Part shown: positions 1 through 10,215 of the stretch, piece by piece
Layout: every line of letters starts with the position of its first letter
How positions within the stretch are numbered: the first letter of the stretch is position 1
From: Lytechinus variegatus
Taxonomy: Eukaryota > Echinodermata > Echinoidea > Temnopleuroida > Toxopneustidae
NCBI RefSeq assembly: GCF_018143015.1
Contig: NC_054756.1
Location: 30,067,940-30,131,939, forward strand
DNA length: 64,000 bases
Direction: 5' to 3'
Translations under genes and position numbers: made by a program
The notes under the pieces: generated by a model
The model's database searches: none
Told to the model about the DNA's origin: nothing
The model's input: the letters and a program-made list of their open reading frames with translations, nothing else

Positions 1-330
1 CCATTTTTTTTACTTGGGAAGTCAGATCACCGATGTAGGCCAACACAGGAATAGCAAGGCCCTAATGCACTTCCCTGAGGCACACCAGCAGAGAGGGTCT
101 TGGATGTTGAAGTGCAGCAATCTGGAATACCCGCCAGCTGACTAATGGCAAAGAATAAAGAAATCTATCCACATACGTCTTCATGTATAACAAAATATTA
201 CAATTCGGTATAGGAAGATCGCGATGCCAAACAGGGTCAAATGCTTTCTTGATTGCTAGAGCTACTGTATAATCATGGCTTCATCAGTTTTGAAGTTCAG
301 CTTGGCAGGAACTTGACCCTCATCATCAAG
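1..330 (-). mobile_element. Degraded non-LTR retrotransposon (LINE) reverse-transcriptase fragment
   Basis: Read on the minus strand, about 260 to 10, the sequence gives LAIKKAFDPVWHRDL, then SFL-region-like residues, and after a frame change SAGVPQGSALGP. These match the palm-domain blocks of LINE reverse transcriptases (the AFDxVWH block containing a catalytic Asp, and the AGVPQGSxLGP block). The reading frame is lost at least once and there are stops, so it is a dead partial copy that continues off the left edge. Clade is not resolvable from this length; Jockey/CR1-type is likeliest. Confidence 0.7.
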
Positions 331-450
331 GTGAGCATTTGCAGCCAATGTGTTGTCCAGGAGCTCAAACCTGTCCTTAGCTTTATTGAAAATATGGTCA
401 TTATCACTTTTCAGTTACAGATTTTTACCAGTTCACACCATTTCTTAAAT

Positions 451-1052
451 CCCCATTCCACAGAGAGCAAGATCTCTGAAGGACTGCTGTAAGACCATGA
501 AACTTGCTTGATCTTTCAAGGGACTTTCAAAGATCTTCGAAGTCTTTCACGATTCCCAAAGAATCTTTCATTGGTCTTTGGGGTCCTTGTGATTCCCAAA
601 ACCTTTTGAAACGGTTCAAAACAGTCTGTCAACGGTCTTTCAAGAAAATGGTCTTTTGATGGTCTTTCCATGAACTTTCATAGTTTCTATTAGTCTTTCC
701 AAGATATTTCGCAGTCTCTCAAGATTTTTGCAGAGATCACTGTAAGACTGATGAGAGATCATTGAGATCCGTGAAAGATCATTGGAAGACAAGGAAAAGT
801 TCATGGAAAGAATTCTGAAAGATCAATCGTTGCATAAAAGATCTCTGAAAGACCATTGAAATATATATCTATAGGTGTAGTCTAAGTCCAGTAAGACAAG
901 AATCCATCAGTCTTTCAGAGTTCTTGGAGGGGGTCTTTCTAAGCCATTCCACAGAGATGAAAAATTTCAGTGATCTTGGAGACTACTGTAAGACCTTGCC
1001 AATTTTTGGTCTTTTTCAAAGGTCCGTGAAAGGTCTCCCTTGTGAAATGGGG
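451..1052. repeat. Foldback-like element rich in GGTCTTTCA / TGAAAGACC words
   Basis: The ends are weakly inverted (CCCCATTCCACA at the left, TGTGAAATGGGG at the right). The interior is built from dozens of GATCTTTCA, GGTCTTTC and their reverse complements, with the left arm mostly in one orientation and the middle in the other. The phrase CCATTCCACAGAGA recurs as a direct copy near 936. It has no coding capacity. It looks like a non-autonomous foldback element; the family is unknown. Confidence 0.45.
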
Positions 1053-1234
1053 TCCTAAATGTATACATACTTGAGTTTCTGCTTTATCAGCTGCAAGAAC
1101 GGAGTATATCAGCTCGATCTGCGTATGGTACGCTGGACTCCATGATATGATCCAATGATCTGTTGTACACTAATCGTTTGTAATAGTCTTCTGTTTGGAT
1201 TTGACAGCATCGTAATTCGTGAAATACTAGCCAC

Positions 1235-2491
1235 CAGTGGCGTACCGTGGGTCACGGCATGGGGGGGGGCTGACAATTTTTTGAGTCACTTAGTGGGCTC
1301 GCAAAGCCCGCTCAATTGCCAGGTATACTGACCTAATAGACATTTTAAGGACTGTTCCATTAAACGGATATGCAACTCACTGATAATGCGAGCGCAGAGC
1401 GCAAAGTGCGAGCTGAAAATTGTTAATATACAGACCTAAAAAATGAAATTTAAGCAAACTTTTTTAATCATGATACGTCCCGGTCTCACAAAATAAACAA
1501 TGCAAGCGCGAGCTGACATTTTGGTATATATTGACCCCAACTAGGGACATGTTAACGACTTAGGAATTCATGAAGAATCTATATGTCTACACCAGAGTAT
1601 TGAAACGACACCAGTTTGGAATCAAACCGATCCTGTTTTGATATTAATTGGTGTTGTATAAACACCTATCTTGTGTTAGACCAAAACGAAACTGGTGTAT
1701 TGTTTAACACTTCTCTGGTGTGGACATATATAGATTCCGGGCTGGTGTTAAATCAACACCAGAGTTTTTACAGTGTATCTCACCATAGTCATCTTGATGA
1801 GAGCGCTAAGCGCTTGCTGATTTTGTTAGAATTACATCTAAACACATAAAGCACTTTTTTTTAGACATTGTAATCATATTTGCATGATACGTATCTCACT
1901 AATCAAATATTTCGAGCGCGAAGCGCGAGATGAAAAAATTAACTTTCAGACCTGAAGAGGGGCATTCTGAGATTTGTTTGGAGGAATTCACTAAGACCAT
2001 ACGTATTTCACTAACCAATAGATGCGAGCGCGAAGGGCAAGCTGAAATTTTTATATATTCAGACCAGAATAGGGGACATTATAAGGACTGCTTCTCGGGA
2101 TTCATGAAGATTAGACATACCTCACCAATCCACTATAATGCAAACGTAAACACGGACTGGAAATGTTTTATATTCAGACCTTTAAGTAGTCATAAATAAG
2201 AAGCATATGTCACTTCACAAAATAATAATTCGAAGTGCGAAGAAATATATATGGTGCAAATATTGACTTGAACAAAAGGATTTCATATCTCATTAAACAG
2301 ATAATGCGAGCACCAGGAATGATGAACACATAGGCCCTAAGAAAATTATGTTTCATAAAGTAATGAAAAAAAAATTCTTATGTAATATGATTTATATGTA
2401 ATATAATTCTTGTTCCCCCACTACGTTTCTCTTTCTTTCTCCCCCTTTTTTTGGAGCCAACGGGGGGGGGGGGGGCGTAGTTACACCACTG
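1235..2491. mobile_element. hAT-like non-autonomous element with 8-bp target duplication
   Basis: It starts CAGTGGCGTACC followed by a G run, and ends with a G run followed by GCGTAGTTACACCACTG, so the tips are inverted repeats of the CAGTGGCGTA type. It is flanked by ctagccac (1227-1234) and ctagtcac (2492-2499), an 8-bp target duplication with one mismatch, as hAT elements make. The inside is a degenerate tandem repeat of a roughly 110-bp unit carrying GCGAGCGCGAAGCGCGAGCTGA-type cores (about 1387, 1505, 1912, 2022). No transposase is visible. Confidence 0.7.
1591..1780. repeat. Nested ACACCAG/CTGGTGT inverted-repeat insert
   Basis: Inside the larger hAT-like element, this stretch carries repeated ACACCAG and CTGGTGT words facing each other (for example 1591, 1608, 1691, 1718, 1742, 1758). 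It interrupts the 110-bp satellite pattern, so it is probably a later small foldback insertion. Boundaries are approximate. Confidence 0.4.
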
Positions 2492-2763
2492 CTAGTCACA
2501 CACAGCGTTTGTTGGACATAATCTGCGACATTGCCTGTTTCGCGTTCTCTGGTACTTGGTTAAAAGGTGCTGACTTTTCTACATAGGACAATAACACTAG
2601 ATTTGCCAAAATAGAATTAATGTCACACAATTTCCCATCACAAATCTCTTTAAGAATGGAGAGTAATTTGATACTATTTTAAAAGGGATTTATTCACCAC
2701 CACCATCACTATTGTTCTATCCCACTGAGTATCTTTTTGGGAGAGTTATTATTCACTGGAACA

Positions 2764-3320
2764 TTAAAGGTCAAGTCCACCTCGGAAAAATCAGACAAGA
2801 ATAATGCTGAAAATTTCATCTAAATCGGATGTAAAATAAGAAAGTAATGACATTTCAAAGCTCATTTTCACAAAAAGAGTTATATGCACAATTTAATTTC
2901 ATGCAAATGAGAGAATCAATGATGTCCGTCACTCACTATTTCTTTTGTTTTTTATTGTTATATTTCAATTTTTACAGATTTGACAATAAGGACCAACTTG
3001 ACTGAACCATATAATCTTTAAAACAATGGTAATCCCACATGTTCAGGACGAAATGAAATTTTGTTTTACAGGACAATGAGGAGAAAATTAGAATATTTCA
3101 CTTTTCATATAATAAAATAGAAAAGAAATAGTGAGTGATGTCATCAATTCCATCATTTGCATACTGACCGGGATGTGCATAATCACTATTTTGTGAAATT
3201 AAGCAAAACGTCCTTACGTCTTATTTTACATCCGATTTTGATGAAATTTTCAGTGTTGTGCTTGTTTGATTTTTCTCTTTTTATTCAAATCAACTTTTCA
3301 TTGGGTGGACTTGTCCTTTA
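2764..3320. mobile_element. Foldback MITE, family A, copy 1
   Basis: The left tip TTAAAGGTCAAGTCCACC is mirrored at the right end by GGTGGACTTGTCCTTTAA. The arms stay inverted-repeat for about 200 bp each (for example TCATCTAAATCGGATGTAAA at left, TTTACATCCGATTTTGATGA at right, and CACTATTTCTTTT near the middle). No open frame. The same family recurs at 28608, 43622, 48115 and, as a remnant, 57703. Confidence 0.75.
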
Positions 3321-4880
3321 AACGCTGTACTTTGGTCAAGATATCATTTTTTTTTATATTATTCCTGCCATCATGGTTGGAAGCTCCTTTTGATCTATTT
3401 TCTGAGAGAAAAACGGCGCTGTGGAAATATGATTCCCTTTAATTCATCAATCTCAACTTATCTCCACCTTCTTTAACCTTCCAATGCTAATATTACTCCT
3501 GACATTTAGGGAGATTCGTCTCATCTGTTTGCATTATCTTGAGTTACGTGGTCATCTGTTGATCTAATAGTAATGATTATAACAATTTGAGTAACATAAT
3601 AAACTATGGGAAACCTCTCCTCTCCCTCTCTACTTACATTCTTTCTGAATAAATATACGTTTTCCCCGTTTTATTTGTTATTACCTTCTACCCATCAGTA
3701 AATAAAAGATTTGTACACCTCTAATTGGTCTGTATACATTTTTTTAGTGACAATTTAATCGAATTAACAAACACGATGTATTTATTTAAGATGCCAAATT
3801 CTATTTCTATCTTGTGATCGAATTGGTTAAATAAGCTTCTCAAACCCTCTCTCTCGTTTTCCGTCACTTTCTTGTATCACTCATAGCTATACTCTTTTTA
3901 ACCAACACCTTTCTTTCATACTCATTCTCAATATTCTTACCTTAATATTTCTTACTTGAATGTGGATTAGCATAATCTGATATCATCGATAAGGATTCAG
4001 GAATATATACTGAAATTTTATTATAATGTAATCTCTCAGATCAATTTCTGACAAGTATTTAAACTAATCCATTGTCCCTTTGAACTCAAATCAAAGAACC
4101 ATCACACACGTATCTGAGGAGTATCTGAGGAGTATAAGAAGAACCATAAGGCAAGTAACAATGTACCTGAAGCAACTCAAACCAAAATTAAGTTTTAACC
4201 AAAAAAAGATAAAAATATTTCAATTACAAGGACAGAAATTATGACACGAATCAGGGACATCCTGTTTGATCATGACACAATTAAATACTTTGATCAAAGC
4301 CCCCCGTTTTCTGTTTTCTAAAATGAAATTACTTCTAATGATCACATTGCGTGTCCTTGAGTGATATGTACACAGGGGCGGATCAAGTTTACGCCAATTA
4401 GGAATGGAAGAAAAAAATGGTAAAAAAATCAATGAAATGTCATTTTCGCAGAAAATGTATTTAGCGTACCTTTAGTATAACCCTACTTCATGGTATAATA
4501 CTAGACATATCATTTCACAATTGCTCCTAACAAGAAAACAAAAATAAGTCATCACGATTCATTAAAAATTGAAATCTACGCAGGGCAGCTGCTTGTTCAT
4601 GACGTCAAAAAATCAAAACTTAAAATTCTAATAACTTTCCTAATCTTCAATGGATTTTCCTTAAACTTTCACCAATATTTTTCAGTATTTTTTCTGCTAT
4701 TTTTCAAACAAAATTTTCTTCAGGATGAACATCCCCTTTAAAATGATGCATCCAGACAAAGTTCATGAAACTGATAAAATAAAAACCATCAAACATTCCG
4801 ATCATGTAGAATTTAGCAACACTTTATGATATTGATGAAAGGTGACAACAAAGGCAGGTCATTGGTCTGAGTAGTAATAT
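3321..4880. other. AT-rich intergenic stretch, no gene seen
   Basis: No exon with family similarity or sensible splice sites was found on either strand. A weak remnant of a foldback element similar to family A lies at about 4585-4740 (a TTTCCTTAAACTTTCACC-type arm, ending in CATCCCCTTTAAA). A short direct duplication, GTATCTGAGGA, sits near 4110-4130. Confidence 0.5.
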
Positions 4881-4884
4881 AAAC

Positions 4885-5965
4885 CCCTAAAAAAAGTTTG
4901 GAAATCTTTGTTTAGCCCTTAAATTCTCCCAACTTCCAATTTTACACAATGCATATTTTACATCATTCAAAAGATCATTTCATTTTCTTTAAAATGATAC
5001 CATGCTTGTTATGATCATGCCATCACGAAAAGCAAGATTCAAAAGTGTTGGATAAGGTCTGAATTGAAAAGCTGCAAAACGAGCAAAAAATGTTTGGAAA
5101 TCTGAGTTTGGTCATTAATTTCTCCCAACTGCCAATATTACACAATGCATATTTTACATTATTCTAAAGATAATTTAATTATCTTTAAAATGATACCATG
5201 CTTGTTATTATCATGCCATCACTAAAAGATTAGGATTAAAAAGTGTTGGATGAGGTCTGAATTGAAAAGCTGCAAAACGAGCAGAAATAGTCATGAAGGG
5301 TCAATTCAGAACTTGTGTCAATAGAGTTGAACATCCATTCAAATCAAGCCCCTGCTTCTGTAGTGATGGTTCTGTGAGATAACATGGTTTGAAATATCCA
5401 TGCATGTTTGTTTGTTTGTTATGTGCTTGCTTGTGTAAAGTTGTGTTTGATTCCATGTTAATGTTGATCTTAAGGTGCATGAAAACAATTAAAAGAAGCC
5501 GCTGAGAAACTCACTCATCACCACTGAAAAAAGAACAGTGACTTTCAATAGTGCGACCTAGCCCCACATTTCAAGGCACTGCACCTCCATGTGAACGATA
5601 ATCATATCATGTAGGGTATCATTGTAAATAAAATTAAATGATCTATTCATTGATATTACTTACATTGATATTTATTAAAACCGATGAGGAATTATTGATC
5701 AAATTCAAAACAAACTGCTGAGAAACTCACTCATCACCACGGAAAAAAGAACAGTCACTTTCAACGTTGTCATTTTGCAACTTTTGAATTTTGACCTTGC
5801 CCCACATTTCAAGTCACTGCACCTCCATGTGAACCATAAAATATCATGTAGGGTTTCATTTTAAAGAGAATTAAATGCTCTATTCATTGATATTAATTAC
5901 ACATTGGTATTTACTAAAACTGAGGAGGGATTAACGATCAAATTCAGATTTCCAAACTTTTTGTT
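4885..5965. repeat. Compound element made of two tandem duplications between inverted ends
   Basis: Two roughly 190-bp units (about 4899-5090 and 5091-5290) share the phrases ACACAATGCATATTTTACAT, ATGATACCATGCTTGTTAT and GAAAAGCTGCAAAACGAGCA. Two further units of 215-230 bp (about 5501-5716 and 5717-5946) share GCTGAGAAACTCACTCATCA and CACTGCACCTCCATGTGAAC. The outer ends AAAAAGTTTGGAAATCT and AGATTTCCAAACTTTTT are inverted, so the whole block may be one composite transposon. No coding capacity. Confidence 0.55.
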
Positions 5966-5969
5966 CAGT

Positions 5970-6043
5970 TCAGTTATACTACTACTACTATTACTGCTGC
6001 TGCTACTACTATACTACTACTACTACTACTACTACCACTACTA

Positions 6044-6075
<32 letters not shown>

Positions 6076-6115
6076 ACTACTACTACTACTACTACTAGTA
6101 CTACTACTTCTACTA

Positions 6116-6184
<69 letters not shown>

Positions 6185-6200
6185 GTACTACTACTTCTAC

Positions 6201-6249
<49 letters not shown>

Positions 6250-6258
6250 ACTACTACT
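5970..6258. repeat. CTA/CTG trinucleotide microsatellite
   Basis: Almost pure ACT/GCT (CTA and CTG on the same strand) triplets for nearly 290 bp, with several blocks of GCT runs separated by long ACT runs. The alternation suggests slippage plus block duplication. A translated poly-Tyr/poly-Leu/poly-Cys frame through it is an artefact of the triplet repeat. Confidence 0.95.
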
Positions 6259-6286
6259 AATTATAAAATCAATAATAACATTAATA

Positions 6287-6460
6287 ATAATGAAATAACA
6301 TTCTGCTTGTTATATAGTGCTTACACTGGAATGATATTTCTAGTCAGATACTGGCTTGCTTGCACACAATGTATGCACTTCTCCATTCCCTGGGGAGAAT
6401 TCCAACAAAGTTCAATTGCTAGGCACACAAGATTCAATCAGAGGATTGAGTTTGACAAAT
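6287..6460 (-). mobile_element. SINE fragment (3' half)
   Basis: The segment with AATAATAATGAAATAACA, ATATAGTGCTTACACTGGAA and CCATTCCCTGGGGAGAATTCC matches the tail half of the tRNA-derived SINE seen whole at 12867-13213. The tRNA-like head is missing. Strand is given as the inferred SINE transcription direction. Confidence 0.55.
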
Positions 6461-6499
6461 AACTTGATGAAGACAGGTGTATTGGAGATGAGTTACATG

Positions 6500-8403
6500 G
6501 TAAATAAAATCTGGTTGTAGAGGAAACAACATCATGCAATCAAGGATCATGAGACCAGAAAATACAAGATTTACCCCCCCCCAAAAAAAAAAAAAAAAAA
6601 AACAAGGTCTACTTTTGATTGAATGTTAAAATACAATCTGCATATGTACAATCACACTCTAAATGAACTTGAACTCTCCTTGATTGATGGTATTAATACC
6701 ACAAACACTGTACGATAAACATTTCAGTCAGGTGCTTGAAAGGGGAGAAAGGGCTCACATATAAATCAACAAGCTTTAAGTTTGCAAACCGAGTTCTCAA
6801 AGTAATTGTATCAAATTTGTTTTGGCAGTGAAGATGCAGGCAAAATAACCAGCTTCATGCATTGCGTACCATTTTGAAAGGGAGGTATTTTCATCAGACT
6901 GACAGATCTGTATTTATGAAAGTTTCAAAATTAATAATATGATTATGAGTATGATTCCAAGTTCAAATTTTCTTTCTAGTTTATATCATGATTCAAAAGA
7001 AATAAGAAATTGAAAGACAGGGACCTACTTTCTAATTTCCAGCTCATCTAAAGCCATAATGGCTTAACCAATTTTGGTTCTTTGCTGCAATCAAATTTTT
7101 ATCTAAACAACATCTGGGGCCTGTAACACAAAGTTTAGAAATGATCGTATAACATTTTTCTATGATTGCTTAAATTGACTACAATGCACAATTAATTGTG
7201 AAAATCAAGCCTACGATTAATTGTTATGCTTTGTGCTACGTGTCCCTAGTCAAATGCCCACTTTGGCTACATTGTTATTCAGTCTAATGATTAAATGATC
7301 TGAATCACATTCAGAAATAAAGGTGTACAATTTTCAGAAAACTCCAAAGGTGCAATCTTTGGCATATTTTTTGTGCAAATATCAAATCTTAACTTGAAAT
7401 GGTGTAACTTTGCCCCTTTGATAGTCTCAAACAAATGCTGTCTTATAAAATTAAATGAAATTAAATCTTTGTTTTCTTATATCAGTAATCATTCAAGGAT
7501 GTAACTGATTATTTGATCAGTTATGTAATGACATCTCCAAGCTATTTGGTCTAACATTTGAACCATACTTTCAATGACATTTTTTGAAAAGCTCTTTACC
7601 ATGTAGAATCAATAACATCTAAACATGTTCAAATAATCAAGGATCACTAGCCACCGGAAAGTGACGCACGAGTCAATTCCTGCCTGGAGAATTACTATGG
7701 TAGGATCTTTATCACTACACATACCGTGGTGAATAACTTGGTTTATGAACCTCTGGCCATTTCTGCCTGAATGAGTCAGTAATTTCATGATCCTGAATAA
7801 AGTGACTAACTGCATTCAACAGATACATGATCACTCAAGTCATTTGATCCAGTCAGGCTTGCCCATAGATAATACACACTATCCACTCCCTGAGGAGAGT
7901 TTACTTTTACATAGCAGTGATCAGCAGATGAATGGACATCATGTTCCATCAGAGCATACTTTCTCTCTTAATACTGGAACCTGGAATAAAACAGTAATTA
8001 AGGACAATAAGAAATAGCAATAAATATTAAACTTGAGAACTAATAATTATTTTATGAAGAAACAACTCCCAAAAGTATGAAATTGAGCTCATTATAATTA
8101 TTCCCAGACAGTGACGAAATCTGTATAAATATAATGGTTGCTTGAATAATTATATAAGTCATATAATATGAACATCAACTGTTCAATACATATTATTGTA
8201 AGAAGTCCCAAAGCTGACATGATATGTTTGTTTTTTTGTTCCATGATTCATTCCCACAACATACTTACTTGTTCACTCAACTAACCCTTACCACAACTTA
8301 CTAACTCATTTAATTCAGCTTACTTACAGTGAGTTATAAGTCATGGAAATGTGTTAACAAAGGTCATACTAGCAAAATTCTGATTTGGGTAGTATGTAGG
8401 TTT
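6500..8403. other. AT-rich spacer with one palindromic MITE and a SINE scrap
   Basis: No host exon recognised. A palindromic element at about 7117-7245 begins GGGGCCTGTAACACAAAG and ends CTTTGTGCTACGTGTCCC. A weak SINE-like scrap (CCACTCCCTGAGGAGAGT) lies near 7884. The rest is unremarkable AT-rich DNA between the left-hand repeats and the 76-bp array. Confidence 0.5.
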
Positions 8404-10095
8404 TAACCCATTGCCTACTAGAACCAGGTGATCTCTGTACAAAGCCTATGGGAATCACAGAATTCAGTAGTCAACAGGTTAACCCATTGCCTACTGGAAC
8501 CAGGTGATCTCTGTACAAAGCCTATGGGAATCACAGAATTCAGTTGTCAACAGGTTAACCCATTGCCTACTAGAACCATGTGATCTCTTTACAAAGCCTA
8601 TGGGAATCACAGAATTCAGTTGTCAACAGGTTAACCCATTGCCTACTGGAACCATGTGATCTCTTTACAAAGCCTATGGGAATCACAGAATTCAGTTGTC
8701 AACAGGTTAACCCATTGCCTACTAGAACCATGTGATCTCTTTACAAAGCCTATGGGAATCACAGAATTCAGTTGTCAACAGGTTAACCCATTGCCTACTG
8801 GAACCATGTGATCTCTGTACAAAGCCTATGGGAATGACAGAATTCAGTAGTCAACAGGTTAACCCATTGCCTACTAGAACCAGGTGATCTCTGTACAAAG
8901 CCTATGGGAATCACAGAATTCAGTAGTCAACAGGTTAACCCATTGCCTACTGGAACCAGGTGATCTTTGTACAAAGCCTATGGGAATCACAGAATTCAGT
9001 TGTCAACAGGTTAACCCATTGCCTACTAGAACCATGTGATCTCTTTACAAAGCCTATGGGAATCACAGAACTCAGTTGTCAACAGGTTAACCCATTGCCT
9101 ACTGGAACCAGGTGATCTCTGTACAAAGCCTATGGGAATCACAGAATTCAGTTGTCAACAGGTTAACCCATTGCCTACTAGAACCATGTGATCTCTTTAC
9201 AAAGCCTATGGGAATCACAGAATTCAGTTGTCAACAGGTTAACCCATTGCCTACTAGAACCATGTGATCTCTTTACAAAGCCTATGGGAATTACAGAATT
9301 CAGTTGTCAACAGGTTAACCCATTGCCTACTAGAACCATGTGATCTCTTTACAAAGCCTATGGGAATCACAGAATTCAGTTGTCAACAGGTTAACCCATT
9401 GCCTACTGGAACCAGGTGATCTCTTTACAAAGCCTATGGGAATCACAGAATTCAGTTGTCAACAGGTTAACCCATTGCCTACTAGAACCATGTGATCTCT
9501 TTACAAAGCCTATGGGAATCACAGAATTCAGTTGTCAACAGGTTAACCCATTGCCTACTGGAACCAGGTGATCTCTTTACAAAGCCTATGGGAATCACAG
9601 AATTCAGTAGTCAACAGGTTAACCCATTGCCTACTGGAACCAGGTGATCTCTTTACAAAGCCTATGGGAATCACAGAATTCAGTAGTCAACAGGTTAACC
9701 CATTGCCTACTGGAACCAGGTGATCTCTTTACAAAGCCTATGGGAATCACAGAATTCAGTTGTCAACAGGTTAACCCATTGCCTACTAGAACCATGTGAT
9801 CTCTTTACAAAGCCTATGGGAATCACAGAATTCAGTAGTCAACAGGTTAACCCATTGCCTACTGGAACCAGGTGATCTCTTTACAAAGCCTATGGGAATC
9901 ACAGAATTCAGTTGTCAACAGGTTAACCCATTGCCTACTAGAACCATGTGATCTCTTTACAAAGCCTATGGGAATCACAGAATTCAGTTGTCAACAGGTT
10001 AACCCATTGCCTACTAGAACCATGTGATCTCTTTACAAAGCCTATGGGAATCACAGAATTCAGTATTCAACAGGTTAACCCATTGCCTACTAAAA
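8404..10095. repeat. 76-bp tandem array, about 22 copies
   Basis: The unit begins AACCCATTGCCTACT and ends CAGTTGTCAACAGGTT. I count 22 full units plus a partial one that decays at about 10095. Copies are very similar, differing at a few fixed positions: ACTAGAACC or ACTGGAACC, CCATGTG or CCAGGTG, CTCTGTAC or CTCTTTAC, and AGTTGTC or AGTAGTC. The AGAACC variant almost always goes with CATGTG, and GGAACC with CAGGTG, and the two types tend to alternate. Each copy has an EcoRI site (GAATTC) except one with GAACTC. The array stops about 120 bp beyond the minus-strand OARD1-like stop codon. Faint single copies lie near 12478 and 21081. Confidence 0.97.
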
Positions 10096-10215
10096 TTGGA
10101 TGGACCTTACATACAAAATAAAGGGTAATATTTTGAATAGTCAACCGTCTAAGTTATATCTCTTACCTTTGTATGTGTCTTTCACTACACATGATCCTGA
10201 GAGAACTGCATGACA

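Noticed and set aside
5904-6098. Open frame with poly-Leu, poly-Tyr and poly-Cys
   Set aside because: It is a translation of the CTA/CTG microsatellite.
8404-10095. CRISPR-like array
   Set aside because: Units are head-to-tail with no unique spacers, and the genome is eukaryotic; it is a satellite-type tandem repeat.
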